A DNA stretch of 55,515 nucleotides, taken from the NCBI GenBank assembly GCA_031422195.1, contig JANOPZ010000095.1:1-55515 (forward strand), read 5' to 3'. The translations under genes were made by a program, and so were the position numbers. A model generated the notes under the pieces. It did no database searches. It was not told the DNA's origin and was given only the letters and a program-made list of their open reading frames with translations. The stretch comes from JALOTE01 sp031422195. GTDB lineage: Bacteria > Pseudomonadota > Alphaproteobacteria > Rhizobiales > Rhizobiaceae. Of this stretch, positions 16,758 to 24,885 are shown one piece after another. The stretch's first letter is position 1; every line of letters begins with the position of its first letter.

Positions 16758-17993
16758 TTACGTCACAACGGCTGTGATGGTTCGCCTTTTTTGAAGGGAT
16801 CCTGTCAGCGCTATTGTCGCAGCTATTCCAGCCAAAGATACCAATACAATAAACGCCGTGCCGCCAAGCCAGCCTGCTTGCCCAAAAGCAAAAGCAAAAA
16901 GCGGAGTGCCAGAAAATGTGCCAAGGTTGCCGAATTGTGCAATACCGCCATAGGTCATTGCAGCTCGGGTGGCATCAGGCGCCACGTCTGGCACGGCAGT
17001 AAAAACATAGCCCGGCATCATGCCAAAGGCGATCATGGTTGTTACTGTCAGGGCAATAACAGCGGCGTCGCCCGGTTGTGCTAAAAAAATGGTTGCTATG
17101 CTGCTGCCTAGCACAATGAACGATACAATCATTGCAGGTTTTAACCCGATGCCCAAACGAACCAAAGCACCCACGCTAAGCGTTGCAACAAGATTGACCA
17201 GCGTCATACCTGCAACAAATGAACCGGTGGCGTTGGCGCTCCAGCCTTGCACCTCAACCAGATAACGCCCCAAAAACGTAAGCACCGCCAAAAACGGCAT
17301 GGTGTAAGTGGCAAATAAAATCGCCAAAATCAAAGGCGCACGTGAACGGTAAAGATTGGCATGGGCTTTAACCAAGCCGATGAATTTGGGCAAAGGAAAA
17401 GTGGCCTCGCTATAGCCTGATCGGGCAAGCGCCCAAACCAGCACAATGCCTGTTAAACCAACTGCCAAAGCATGCGTGCCCATCAAAGCACGCCAACCGC
17501 CAAAGGCAACGATTTCAGGCGCAATCAGGCTCATAATGCCAAAGCCAAAACCAAAAAAACAACCCCAGATTGCCAGCACAAATGGCATATCTTTCCGCGT
17601 TGAATGGGCGGTCATCAACGCTGGCGCAGCAACAACAATAAGCAAATGTGAAAAGCCCTCGGCCAAACGGCTTGCCAAAAACACTGTGCCATTTGGCGCA
17701 ATTGCGCCCAAGGCCGCCATCGCAGCGCCGCTAAACAAAGCAATGATCAAAGCGCGTTTCAAACCGATTGCCGCAACCACTGCACCTGCTGCAACACCAA
17801 AAATCAACCCAACAAGGCCAAGAATTGAAACAGCAAAGCCAGCGCCAACCAAATCAAGCCCGAAGGATGCCTGTACCTCGCCCATCACCGGCGCGACTTT
17901 GCCAAACTGCATGGCTGCAACCAGACCGGCGGTGAACAGCACCGCAATCACAAGCCAGTCAGTGTGGGTGCGTTCAAGCGCTGAATTGGTCAT
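16758..17993 (-). CDS. Major facilitator superfamily transporter
   Basis: A 411-residue integral membrane protein with about 12 hydrophobic segments. The N-terminus TDWLVIAVLFTAGLVAAMQF and the GLVGLIFGVAAGAVVAAIG segment are MFS-like. It resembles CynX/NarK-type or drug/metabolite permeases, but the substrate cannot be deduced. It starts 19 bases after the gcdH stop and ends 32 bases before the SDR start, so it may be read together with either neighbour. Export or import is not decidable. Confidence 0.82.
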   Translation of the reverse strand: MTNSALERTHTDWLVIAVLFTAGLVAAMQFGKVAPVMGEVQASFGLDLVGAGFAVSILGLVGLIFGVAAGAVVAAIGLKRALIIALFSGAAMAALGAIAPNGTVFLASRLAEGFSHLLIVVAAPALMTAHSTRKDMPFVLAIWGCFFGFGFGIMSLIAPEIVAFGGWRALMGTHALAVGLTGIVLVWALARSGYSEATFPLPKFIGLVKAHANLYRSRAPLILAILFATYTMPFLAVLTFLGRYLVEVQGWSANATGSFVAGMTLVNLVATLSVGALVRLGIGLKPAMIVSFIVLGSSIATIFLAQPGDAAVIALTVTTMIAFGMMPGYVFTAVPDVAPDATRAAMTYGGIAQFGNLGTFSGTPLFAFAFGQAGWLGGTAFIVLVSLAGIAATIALTGSLQKRRTITAVVT

Positions 17994-18012
17994 GTTTTGC
18001 TTTCAAGGCTTA

Positions 18013-19224
18013 TTAGAAAAACGCCTGAATTCCCGTTTGAGCGCGGCCCAGAATGAGGGCATGCACATCATGTGTGCCTTCATAAGTGTTGACGGTTTCA
18101 AGGTTCTGCGCGTGGCGCATCACATGATAGCCTGATTGGATTCCATTGCCGCCATGCATATCACGAGCATGGCGGGCAATGTCGAGGGCTTTGCCACAAT
18201 TGTTGCGTTTCATGATCGAGATCATTTCCGGCGCCATCAGGTGCCGGTCCATAAGGCGGCCTATACGGAGCGAACCTTGAAGACCAAGCGCAATATCGGT
18301 TTGCATGTCGGCAAGTTTCTTCTGGAACAATTGTGTGCCCGCCAACGGCTTGCCAAATTGTTTGCGATCCAAGCCATATTGGCGGGCGCGGTGCCAGCAA
18401 TCTTCTGCTGCACCCATAACGCCCCATGAAATGCCATAACGCGCACGGTTCAGGCAGCCGAACGGGCCCTTGAGGCCTTCGACATTGGGCAATAACGCAT
18501 CTTCTGAAACGTCAACGCTCTGCATTACAATTTCGCCGGTGACGGAGGCGCGAAGCGACAATTTGCCTGAGATTTTAGGCGCAGACAGCCCCTTCATGCC
18601 TTTTTCGAGAATGAAGCCGCGGATTTGGTTGTTGTGGGCGTCAGACTTTGCCCATACGACAAACACATCAGCAATCGGCGCATTGGAAATCCACATTTTT
18701 GCACCGGTCAAACGGTAGCCACCGTCGGTTTTTTCTGCCCGCGTGGTCATGCCGCCGGGATCAGATCCGGCTTCAGGTTCAGTGAGACCAAAACAGCCGA
18801 TGAATTCACCAGAGGCCAGTTTAGGCAGATATTTTTTGCGCTGTGCTTCCGAGCCATAGGCGTGGATGGGATACATGACGAGCGATGATTGCACGCTCAT
18901 CATCGAGCGATAACCGGAATCAACACGTTCGACTTCACGGGCAACCAGACCGTAAGAGACATAGTTTGCGCCTGATCCGCCATATTCTTCCGGGATCGTC
19001 ACGCCGAGCAGGCCCGCTTTACCCATTTTGCGAAAAAGTGTTGGGTCTGTTTCTTCGTTGAGATAGGCACTTTCAACAATGGGCGCCAAAACATCAGTCG
19101 CAAAAGCCTGCGCTGAATCGCGGATCATGCGTTCATCTTCTTCCAGTTGATCATCGATCAAGAATGGGTCATCCCACTGGAAGTGTGCGGTTTTGATATT
19201 TTCGGGCGGTGTATGGCGGTTCAT
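18013..19224 (-). CDS. gcdH: Glutaryl-CoA dehydrogenase (acyl-CoA dehydrogenase family)
   Basis: A 403-residue FAD enzyme. GCFGLTEPEAGSDPGGM and MWISNAPIADVFVVWAK are flavin/substrate blocks. The C-terminal DMHGGNGIQSGYHVMRHAQN and TYEGTHDVHALILGRAQTG, with the catalytic glutamate in YEGTHD, match glutaryl-CoA dehydrogenase. The enzyme oxidises and decarboxylates glutaryl-CoA to crotonyl-CoA in lysine and tryptophan breakdown, passing electrons to ETF. Another short-chain acyl-CoA dehydrogenase remains possible, but the C-terminal end is characteristic. It leads a leftward gene run with the MFS transporter. Confidence 0.87.
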   Translation of the reverse strand: MNRHTPPENIKTAHFQWDDPFLIDDQLEEDERMIRDSAQAFATDVLAPIVESAYLNEETDPTLFRKMGKAGLLGVTIPEEYGGSGANYVSYGLVAREVERVDSGYRSMMSVQSSLVMYPIHAYGSEAQRKKYLPKLASGEFIGCFGLTEPEAGSDPGGMTTRAEKTDGGYRLTGAKMWISNAPIADVFVVWAKSDAHNNQIRGFILEKGMKGLSAPKISGKLSLRASVTGEIVMQSVDVSEDALLPNVEGLKGPFGCLNRARYGISWGVMGAAEDCWHRARQYGLDRKQFGKPLAGTQLFQKKLADMQTDIALGLQGSLRIGRLMDRHLMAPEMISIMKRNNCGKALDIARHARDMHGGNGIQSGYHVMRHAQNLETVNTYEGTHDVHALILGRAQTGIQAFF

Positions 19225-19290
19225 GGGACAGGCTCGTCTATGACAAGCGCCGACCTTACGCCTCTAGACCGCTGCCATGCAAGGCAGTTT

Positions 19291-19527
19291 TCAGACAGCC
19301 TTTTGCGGCGTTTTGGCCTGATCAAATTGATTGTCTGCAGCATATAAACGGCGAAGCTCTGCAATTTCAGAGGTTGAGAAGTTAAGGCGCTCGGCCTCCA
19401 ACAATAAATCCACGGCTGCGCGCCCTTTGGCGCGTTGACCAAGGGTGGCGTTTGAATTTGTTATTTGACCGGCATGTTGTCCCATATTGTCCAAATGGGC
19501 CAACAGAGCCTGACATTCCATCCACAT
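19291..19527 (-). CDS. Hypothetical small protein
   Basis: A possible 78-residue protein in the 359-base space between putA and gcdH. I do not recognise it. The C-terminal half (AAVDLLLEAERLNFSTSEIA, then ELRRLYAADNQ) has the look of real amphipathic helices, and there are no membrane segments or cysteine motifs beyond one Cys. It runs in the same direction as putA and gcdH. It could be a chance reading frame. The rest of the space (19225-19290 and 19528-19583) shows no other feature. Confidence 0.4.
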   Translation of the reverse strand: MWMECQALLAHLDNMGQHAGQITNSNATLGQRAKGRAAVDLLLEAERLNFSTSEIAELRRLYAADNQFDQAKTPQKAV

Positions 19528-19583
19528 TCTCGTGATGAGACGATTTGTCTATGCCACGGCTGCCAGCAATGAAAGGCTTTCCC

Positions 19584-22500
19584 TCACGCAACCGCTGCAA
19601 GCAGCGACGCGTTGCCGCCTGAAGCCGTTGTGTCTTCACTAACAGATTTTTCCGCGTAAAGCCGCTCGATTTGGGTATGGGCATGTTCAAGTGTAATCCG
19701 CGCGCCAGATAAATCAGCCAGCGCCAAACGAACGCTGCGCTTTTCTGCACCATCGTAAAGCGCAAGCGTTGCGCCAGATGCCGCTGCGCGCGCAGCAAAG
19801 TCAGGCTTTGCAACATCTAGCACAATTGCTTTTATGCCAAACGCCGCAACACGGGCAACTTGCGTGGCTGTATCTGGGCCAAGGCAAAGGACAGATTTGC
19901 GGGCTGATAAAATATAAGAGTTACGTTCGCCGGTCGGGCCGATAAGCTCGGTTGTTCCCAATGGTCGTTGCGTTGCGTTCGAAGGTAAATCAGCAAAACG
20001 GCGTACGTAAAGAGGGCCACCCGCTTTTGGCCCGGTACCAGACAGGCCATCGCCGCCAAACGGCTGCACGCCAACAACAGCGCCAATTTGATTGCGGTTA
20101 ACATACACATTGCCCGCGTGAATGCGCTCGCAAATTTGGTCAACGCGGCCGTCGATGCGCGAATGAATGCCAAAGGTTAGGCCATAGCCCGTGGCGTTGA
20201 TCTCATCGACCACCTTCATAATGTCGCGCGCCTTAAACGTGACCACATGGAGAACCGGCCCAAAAATCTCACGTTTCAGATCAGAGATTTTATCGAGCCT
20301 GATCAAATGCGGAGCAACAAATGTTCCACCTGCTGCGCCCGATGGTAGTTTCAGTTTATGAATCACATGGCCTTTGCGCTCCATTTCTGCGCAATGGGTT
20401 AAAATGATGTGCCTTGCATCTTCGTCGATCACCGGGCCGATATCATTGGCCGGGTTGGCGGGATCGCCAAGACGCAATTCGTCCATCGCGCCCTTGAGCA
20501 TATGCATCAATTGGTCGGCCACATCGACTTGAACGCAGAGCACGCGAAGCGCAGAGCAGCGCTGACCTGCGCTTTGAAACGCCGATGCTAAAATATCGCG
20601 GGTTGCCTGTTCAAGCAAAGCCGTAGAATCGACAATCATAGCGTTGAGGCCGCCGGTTTCTGCCACCAGTATGGCCTCTGGATTGCCGCGTTCCGCCATG
20701 GATTTATCGATAAGGCGCGCTGTGTCGTTCGATCCGGTGAACACCACCCCGGCTATGCGCGGGTCGGCGACCAAGGCTGCACCAATCAAAGAGCCCTCGC
20801 CTTCCAGCAGTTGAAACGCGGCCATCGGCACACCGGCCTCAAGCATTAGAGCATGGGCTTTACGGGCAATCAAAGGCGTTTGTTCGGCAGGCTTGGCCAC
20901 AACCGCATTACCGGCGGCGAGTGCACCGGCGATCTGGCCGGTGAAAATAGCAAGCGGGAAGTTCCACGGCGATATCGCCACAATCACACCGCGAGCATTT
21001 GCACCTTTGGGCAAGGCTTTGGCCTCACCTGCGTAATAGCGCAAAAAATCCACCGCTTCGCGCAGCTCAGCAACGGCATCGCTCCAGCTTTTTCCGGCTT
21101 CGCGAATAGCAAGCGCGATAAACTCGCCGGTATGTTTTTCAAACAACGTTGCTGCTTTATTCAAAATTTTGGCGCGCTCGGTTGGTGATTCTTGAGACCA
21201 AAGTTCAACGGCCTCTTTGGCAAGACCAATAGCGGTAACTGCGTCTTGCGCACTGGCATCACAGCGAAAACCAACCACATCGGAACGGTCTGCAGGATTG
21301 GTGATTGTGGCGCCTTCGCCGTGCACTTTTGCATTTAGAAACGGCTTGGCAAGGCCCATAAGTTCTGTGCGCATGGCCTCATCTGCCATGTTCCAGCCGC
21401 GGGCATTGTCACGCATACTATAAATGTTCGCAGGAAGGTTGATGGCCGGATGAGCTGAAAAGCCCTGTGCGCGGGCCTTGGCAACCGGATCAGCAGCAAT
21501 CAATTCAGGCGTAACGCTTTCGTCAACAATCTGGTGCACGAACGATGAATTGGCACCATTTTCAAGGAGACGCCGCACAAGATAAGCCAGCAGATCACGG
21601 TGCACACCGACAGGTGCATAGACCCGGCGGAGGCGCTTATCATCTTCTTGCAACACGTCATGCAGCGGCCCGCCCATGCCATGCAAGCGCTGAAACTCAA
21701 ACCGCGCATCTTTTGGTGCAACGTGCTTGAAAAGCTCTTTGGCCATTTCTTCAATCGCCACAGCGGTATGCGCATTATGGGTGGCAAATTGCGAATAGAT
21801 CCGGTCAGTCATGGTAAGCAGCTTGCGGGCGCAAGCCAAGTAAGCAATGTCGGTGTGCTCTTTTCGGGTATAGACCGGGTAAGACGGCGCTCCGGCCGCC
21901 TGCGCCAACTTGACTTCAGAATCCCAATACGCGCCCTTCACAAGGCGCACCGAGAATTTACGGTCCTTTTCTTTGGCAATGGCATAGAGCCAATCGATCA
22001 ATACCGGCGTGCGCTTGGCATAGGCTTGCACGACAATACCAAGGCCCGCCCAACCGGCAAGCTGCGGCTCAGATAATAGCGCCTCGATGACATCCATCGA
22101 AATCTCAAGCCGGTCGGCTTCTTCAGCGTCGAGAGCCAAGCCGATTTTGGCATCCTTCGCCATTTTTGCCAGCGCTACAATTCGCGGAATAAGTTCTGTC
22201 ATGACGCGGTCACGCTGAAGCATTTCATAGCGCGGGTGCAGCGCTGAAAGTTTAACTGAAATGCCGGAATTGCTTTGCGGATCATCAGACAAGGCATGTC
22301 CGGCAATGGCACTGATAGCATTGGCGTAAGAGCGGAAATAGCGTTGCGCATCCTCTTCGGTGCGAGCAGCTTCACCTAGCATATCAAATGAATGCAGAAT
22401 ATTTCCGCGTTGACGGTCTGCTTTTGAATTTTCTAGTGCGTCTTCAATTGACGCCCCAAGTACAAATTGCGACCCGAGCATTTTCATGGCTTGTGCAACG

Positions 22501-23003
22501 GCTGTACGCACAACGGGTTCGCCGAGGCGTTGAATAACCGAACGCATCATGGAACCCAAGTCTGAACCGGGGGTATTGGTTTTGGATGGCGATTGGCCAT
22601 AGACGCGGCCCGTCAGCATTAATGCCCAAGTTGAAGCATTGACCAAGGATGATTGCGCATTGCCTAAATGGCGCGACCAATCACCATCACCGATTTTATC
22701 AGTGATTAAAGCATCGAGCGTGGCAGCATCTGGCGTGCGTAAAAACGCCTCTGCAAGGCACATGAGAGCCACGCCTTCTTCGGTGTTCAGTCCGTACTCG
22801 GAAAGCAGGCTTTCCATCAGGCCGGGTGCGTGCCCGGTGCGGATGGCTGTCACCACATTAGCCGCGCGTCGTGTAACAGTGGCTGCAAACGCATCATTCC
22901 ATTCCAGATTGTCAGCCAGATATGCAATCCACGGCGTCTCATCGGTGTATGCCAAAGCCGCCAATGTGCTGCGAATGTGATTTGCGTTTGACGAATTGGG
23001 CAT
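19584..23003 (-). CDS. putA: Bifunctional proline dehydrogenase / L-glutamate gamma-semialdehyde dehydrogenase PutA
   Basis: A 1139-residue enzyme from ATG 23003, which has CGGAG seven bases upstream (MPNSSNANHIRS). The proline dehydrogenase barrel (about 150-480) contains LVKGAYWDSEVKLAQ and RRLLENGANSSFVHQIVDES. The aldehyde dehydrogenase domain (about 530-980) contains VAETGGLNAMIVDSTALLEQ and the catalytic cysteine in FQSAGQRCSALRVL. A further C-terminal domain (about 1000-1120) is of the ALDH-like fold seen in the longer PutA class. There is no N-terminal ribbon-helix-helix DNA-binding domain, so it is not self-regulating. It turns proline into glutamate, with electrons going to the quinone pool through FAD and NADH. 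Confidence 0.95.
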   Translation of the reverse strand: MPNSSNANHIRSTLAALAYTDETPWIAYLADNLEWNDAFAATVTRRAANVVTAIRTGHAPGLMESLLSEYGLNTEEGVALMCLAEAFLRTPDAATLDALITDKIGDGDWSRHLGNAQSSLVNASTWALMLTGRVYGQSPSKTNTPGSDLGSMMRSVIQRLGEPVVRTAVAQAMKMLGSQFVLGASIEDALENSKADRQRGNILHSFDMLGEAARTEEDAQRYFRSYANAISAIAGHALSDDPQSNSGISVKLSALHPRYEMLQRDRVMTELIPRIVALAKMAKDAKIGLALDAEEADRLEISMDVIEALLSEPQLAGWAGLGIVVQAYAKRTPVLIDWLYAIAKEKDRKFSVRLVKGAYWDSEVKLAQAAGAPSYPVYTRKEHTDIAYLACARKLLTMTDRIYSQFATHNAHTAVAIEEMAKELFKHVAPKDARFEFQRLHGMGGPLHDVLQEDDKRLRRVYAPVGVHRDLLAYLVRRLLENGANSSFVHQIVDESVTPELIAADPVAKARAQGFSAHPAINLPANIYSMRDNARGWNMADEAMRTELMGLAKPFLNAKVHGEGATITNPADRSDVVGFRCDASAQDAVTAIGLAKEAVELWSQESPTERAKILNKAATLFEKHTGEFIALAIREAGKSWSDAVAELREAVDFLRYYAGEAKALPKGANARGVIVAISPWNFPLAIFTGQIAGALAAGNAVVAKPAEQTPLIARKAHALMLEAGVPMAAFQLLEGEGSLIGAALVADPRIAGVVFTGSNDTARLIDKSMAERGNPEAILVAETGGLNAMIVDSTALLEQATRDILASAFQSAGQRCSALRVLCVQVDVADQLMHMLKGAMDELRLGDPANPANDIGPVIDEDARHIILTHCAEMERKGHVIHKLKLPSGAAGGTFVAPHLIRLDKISDLKREIFGPVLHVVTFKARDIMKVVDEINATGYGLTFGIHSRIDGRVDQICERIHAGNVYVNRNQIGAVVGVQPFGGDGLSGTGPKAGGPLYVRRFADLPSNATQRPLGTTELIGPTGERNSYILSARKSVLCLGPDTATQVARVAAFGIKAIVLDVAKPDFAARAAASGATLALYDGAEKRSVRLALADLSGARITLEHAHTQIERLYAEKSVSEDTTASGGNASLLAAVA

Positions 23004-23078
23004 GATTTGGCTCCGGCACATAGTTTCCGCGCCGATCATAGGTCTAATCTGCAAAGCAAACGAGGTGCTTATTGCCTA

Positions 23079-23129
23079 TTTTGATGATCAAAAGCAGTCA
23101 TAACAACTGATATGCAGTCGCAGTTATGA
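23079..23129. promoter_or_regulatory. Palindromes upstream of putA, possible regulator sites
   Basis: TTTTGAT-G-ATCAAAA (23079-23093) is a perfect 15-base palindrome, and TCATAAC (23098-23104) pairs with GTTATGA (23123-23129). They lie 76-126 bases before the putA ATG, in the 158-base space after the cyclase gene. Alphaproteobacterial putA genes are commonly activated by an Lrp-type PutR; a PutR role here is only a guess, and no putR gene is nearby. Confidence 0.4.
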
Positions 23130-23161
23130 TCGTTTAGGCCATTGGCCTATAACCCTAAAAA

Positions 23162-24598
23162 TTAAGCCGCTCCAATGTGCAATTCGGCAAGCAGTTCTTT
23201 GGGCGCGTCATAGACATGGAAGCGGTTTCGCCCGGCTGCTTTGGCTTGATACATAGCCTTATCGGCGTTTCTGATTAAATTATCTGCGCTTTCTGCACTA
23301 CCCTTAAAAACATTTATCCCCATGGAGCAACTGATCGATTGAATGACGCCATTCAGCTCGACGCCGCGTCGCAAGTTGCCGAAAATCTTGGTGGCAACCA
23401 TTGTGGCATCAAATTTTGCGCCCTCAAGATCATGGTCCAAATCATGGAGTAAAACGACAAATTCATCGCCGCCAAGACGGGCAATCGTATCTGAATCGCG
23501 TAAACTGCTTTCAAGACATCGAGCAATCTTAGAAATATAAATATCGCCCGTTTCATGCCCGTAAGTATCATTGATGGATTTGAAACCATCCAGATCAATA
23601 AACAACAACCCGCCATGACGGCGACGCCGCCCGGAAATCTTGGTGGCCTCGCCCAAGCGGTTCATTAAAAGCCGGCGGTTGGGCAAATCGGTCAATGGAT
23701 CATAATAGGCCATACGCTCAATGCGTTTTACCAATTCTTTGTGCTCAGAAATATCGGCCATGCAGCCATACCATTCGATGGCTCCATTATCGGCGCGCTC
23801 GGGCAAGGCCTTGATCTCCAACCATTGCTGGGCGGCACCTGGTTCGCGTTGATAGCGGAAAACACAGTTCCAAGGCTTTAGCTTTGAAAAGGAATCGGTC
23901 AGGGTTTTGATATAATGTGGATAATCCGCCTCATCGACGCCCTGAAGCAGGGGGCGCTGCAAGCCTGCCATCGTCGTTGAAAGTTCTATTGAATGCAGCC
24001 CGGCCATCGCCCTGAAGGGTTGAGACATGAACAGCACAATGTAAGTGCCATCCTGCTGCCGGCGCAATTGAAACAGGCCGCCCGGTGCCATGTCAGCGAG
24101 TTTATTGAGACGCACCTCAACCTGTCGCTTCCGGATGCTTTCCGTAATGTCGCGCAAAGAGCCTTCATAGTAAAAGGCTTTACCCGTGCTTGTATCGATC
24201 ACCAAACGGGCGCTCTCGCTCACCCAGATGCGATCGCCTGTTTTTTGGCGGTAAATTTCTGAAACAAAATCCTGCACAAAACCGTCGCGGTGCAACATCC
24301 GCTGAAATTCAGCGCGACGGCCCCGTTCAACGTAAAATTGTACGTTCTTGACATTGACAGCCTCAAGCATTTCGCGCTCGCTCGAATAGCCATGCATTCG
24401 CACCAGCGCACGGTTGGCAGAGCGTAGTCGGCCATCTATCTCGGCCGCATAAACACCCTCAGACAGATTGTTGATTAATCTTAGTGAGTTATCGGCCGAG
24501 ATGCGGGTTTGGTCAAACTTGCGATAAATCAATATTGTCGCCACTGCCATAACAAAGCAGGCGGCCAACAAAACTTCGCTCAGTATCAGCCAATCCAT
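23162..24598 (-). CDS. Diguanylate cyclase, PAS-PAS-GGDEF
   Basis: A 478-residue protein. An N-terminal membrane helix (about 4-25, ILSEVLLAACFVMAVATILI) is followed by a PAS/PAC domain (about 37-155), a second PAS-like domain (about 165-285) and a GGDEF domain (about 290-465). The active-site loop is an intact GGDEF (376-380). An inhibitory I-site RDSD (367-370) lies five residues before it, so product inhibition is likely. No EAL domain follows. It should make cyclic-di-GMP from GTP. It is transcribed in the same direction as the cellulose operon but is separated from it by a terminator. Its product would activate BcsA. Confidence 0.92.
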   Translation of the reverse strand: MDWLILSEVLLAACFVMAVATILIYRKFDQTRISADNSLRLINNLSEGVYAAEIDGRLRSANRALVRMHGYSSEREMLEAVNVKNVQFYVERGRRAEFQRMLHRDGFVQDFVSEIYRQKTGDRIWVSESARLVIDTSTGKAFYYEGSLRDITESIRKRQVEVRLNKLADMAPGGLFQLRRQQDGTYIVLFMSQPFRAMAGLHSIELSTTMAGLQRPLLQGVDEADYPHYIKTLTDSFSKLKPWNCVFRYQREPGAAQQWLEIKALPERADNGAIEWYGCMADISEHKELVKRIERMAYYDPLTDLPNRRLLMNRLGEATKISGRRRRHGGLLFIDLDGFKSINDTYGHETGDIYISKIARCLESSLRDSDTIARLGGDEFVVLLHDLDHDLEGAKFDATMVATKIFGNLRRGVELNGVIQSISCSMGINVFKGSAESADNLIRNADKAMYQAKAAGRNRFHVYDAPKELLAELHIGAA

Positions 24599-24743
24599 CC
24601 AACAGCTCGTTATTCACATTGCGGATGTTACAGGCTACCAAGAAAGGCGTTTAGCATCCCTTAAATGCCACAATTCGGCGCGCTGGTTTTTGAGTTCAAG
24701 GTAAACTGTTGCTTACCGACGTGCTTTTGTATTTTACTTTTGT

Positions 24744-24789
24744 CGTTTGGAAAAACCAAACGCCCGCTTGTGTTGCGCACAAGCGGGCG
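24744..24789 (-). terminator. Terminator of the cellulose operon, with an overlapping hairpin
   Basis: CGCCCGCTTGTG (24761-24772) and CACAAGCGGGCG (24778-24789) form a perfect 12-base-pair stem with a 5-base loop. Read leftward, it is followed by TTTGGTTTTTCC, a U-rich tract as in intrinsic terminators. It lies 97 bases past the bcsN stop. A second hairpin, CGTTTGG/CCAAACG (24744-24762), overlaps its foot by two bases. The remainder of the 287-base space (24599-24885) shows no gene. Confidence 0.8.
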
Positions 24790-24885
24790 AGAGGTGGCTT
24801 TCAAGAAATGCAACCCGAGGTTGCTAGAAGCCTGAAGATGCTAAACCGCCGTTTTGCAGCTGTCGATAAGAGGTGGCAGACAAGG

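Noticed and set aside
17446..18135. A 229-residue open frame on the plus strand opposite the MFS transporter and gcdH
   Set aside because: Lys/Ala/Pro-rich composition typical of the antisense of hydrophobic codons; it crosses two real genes.
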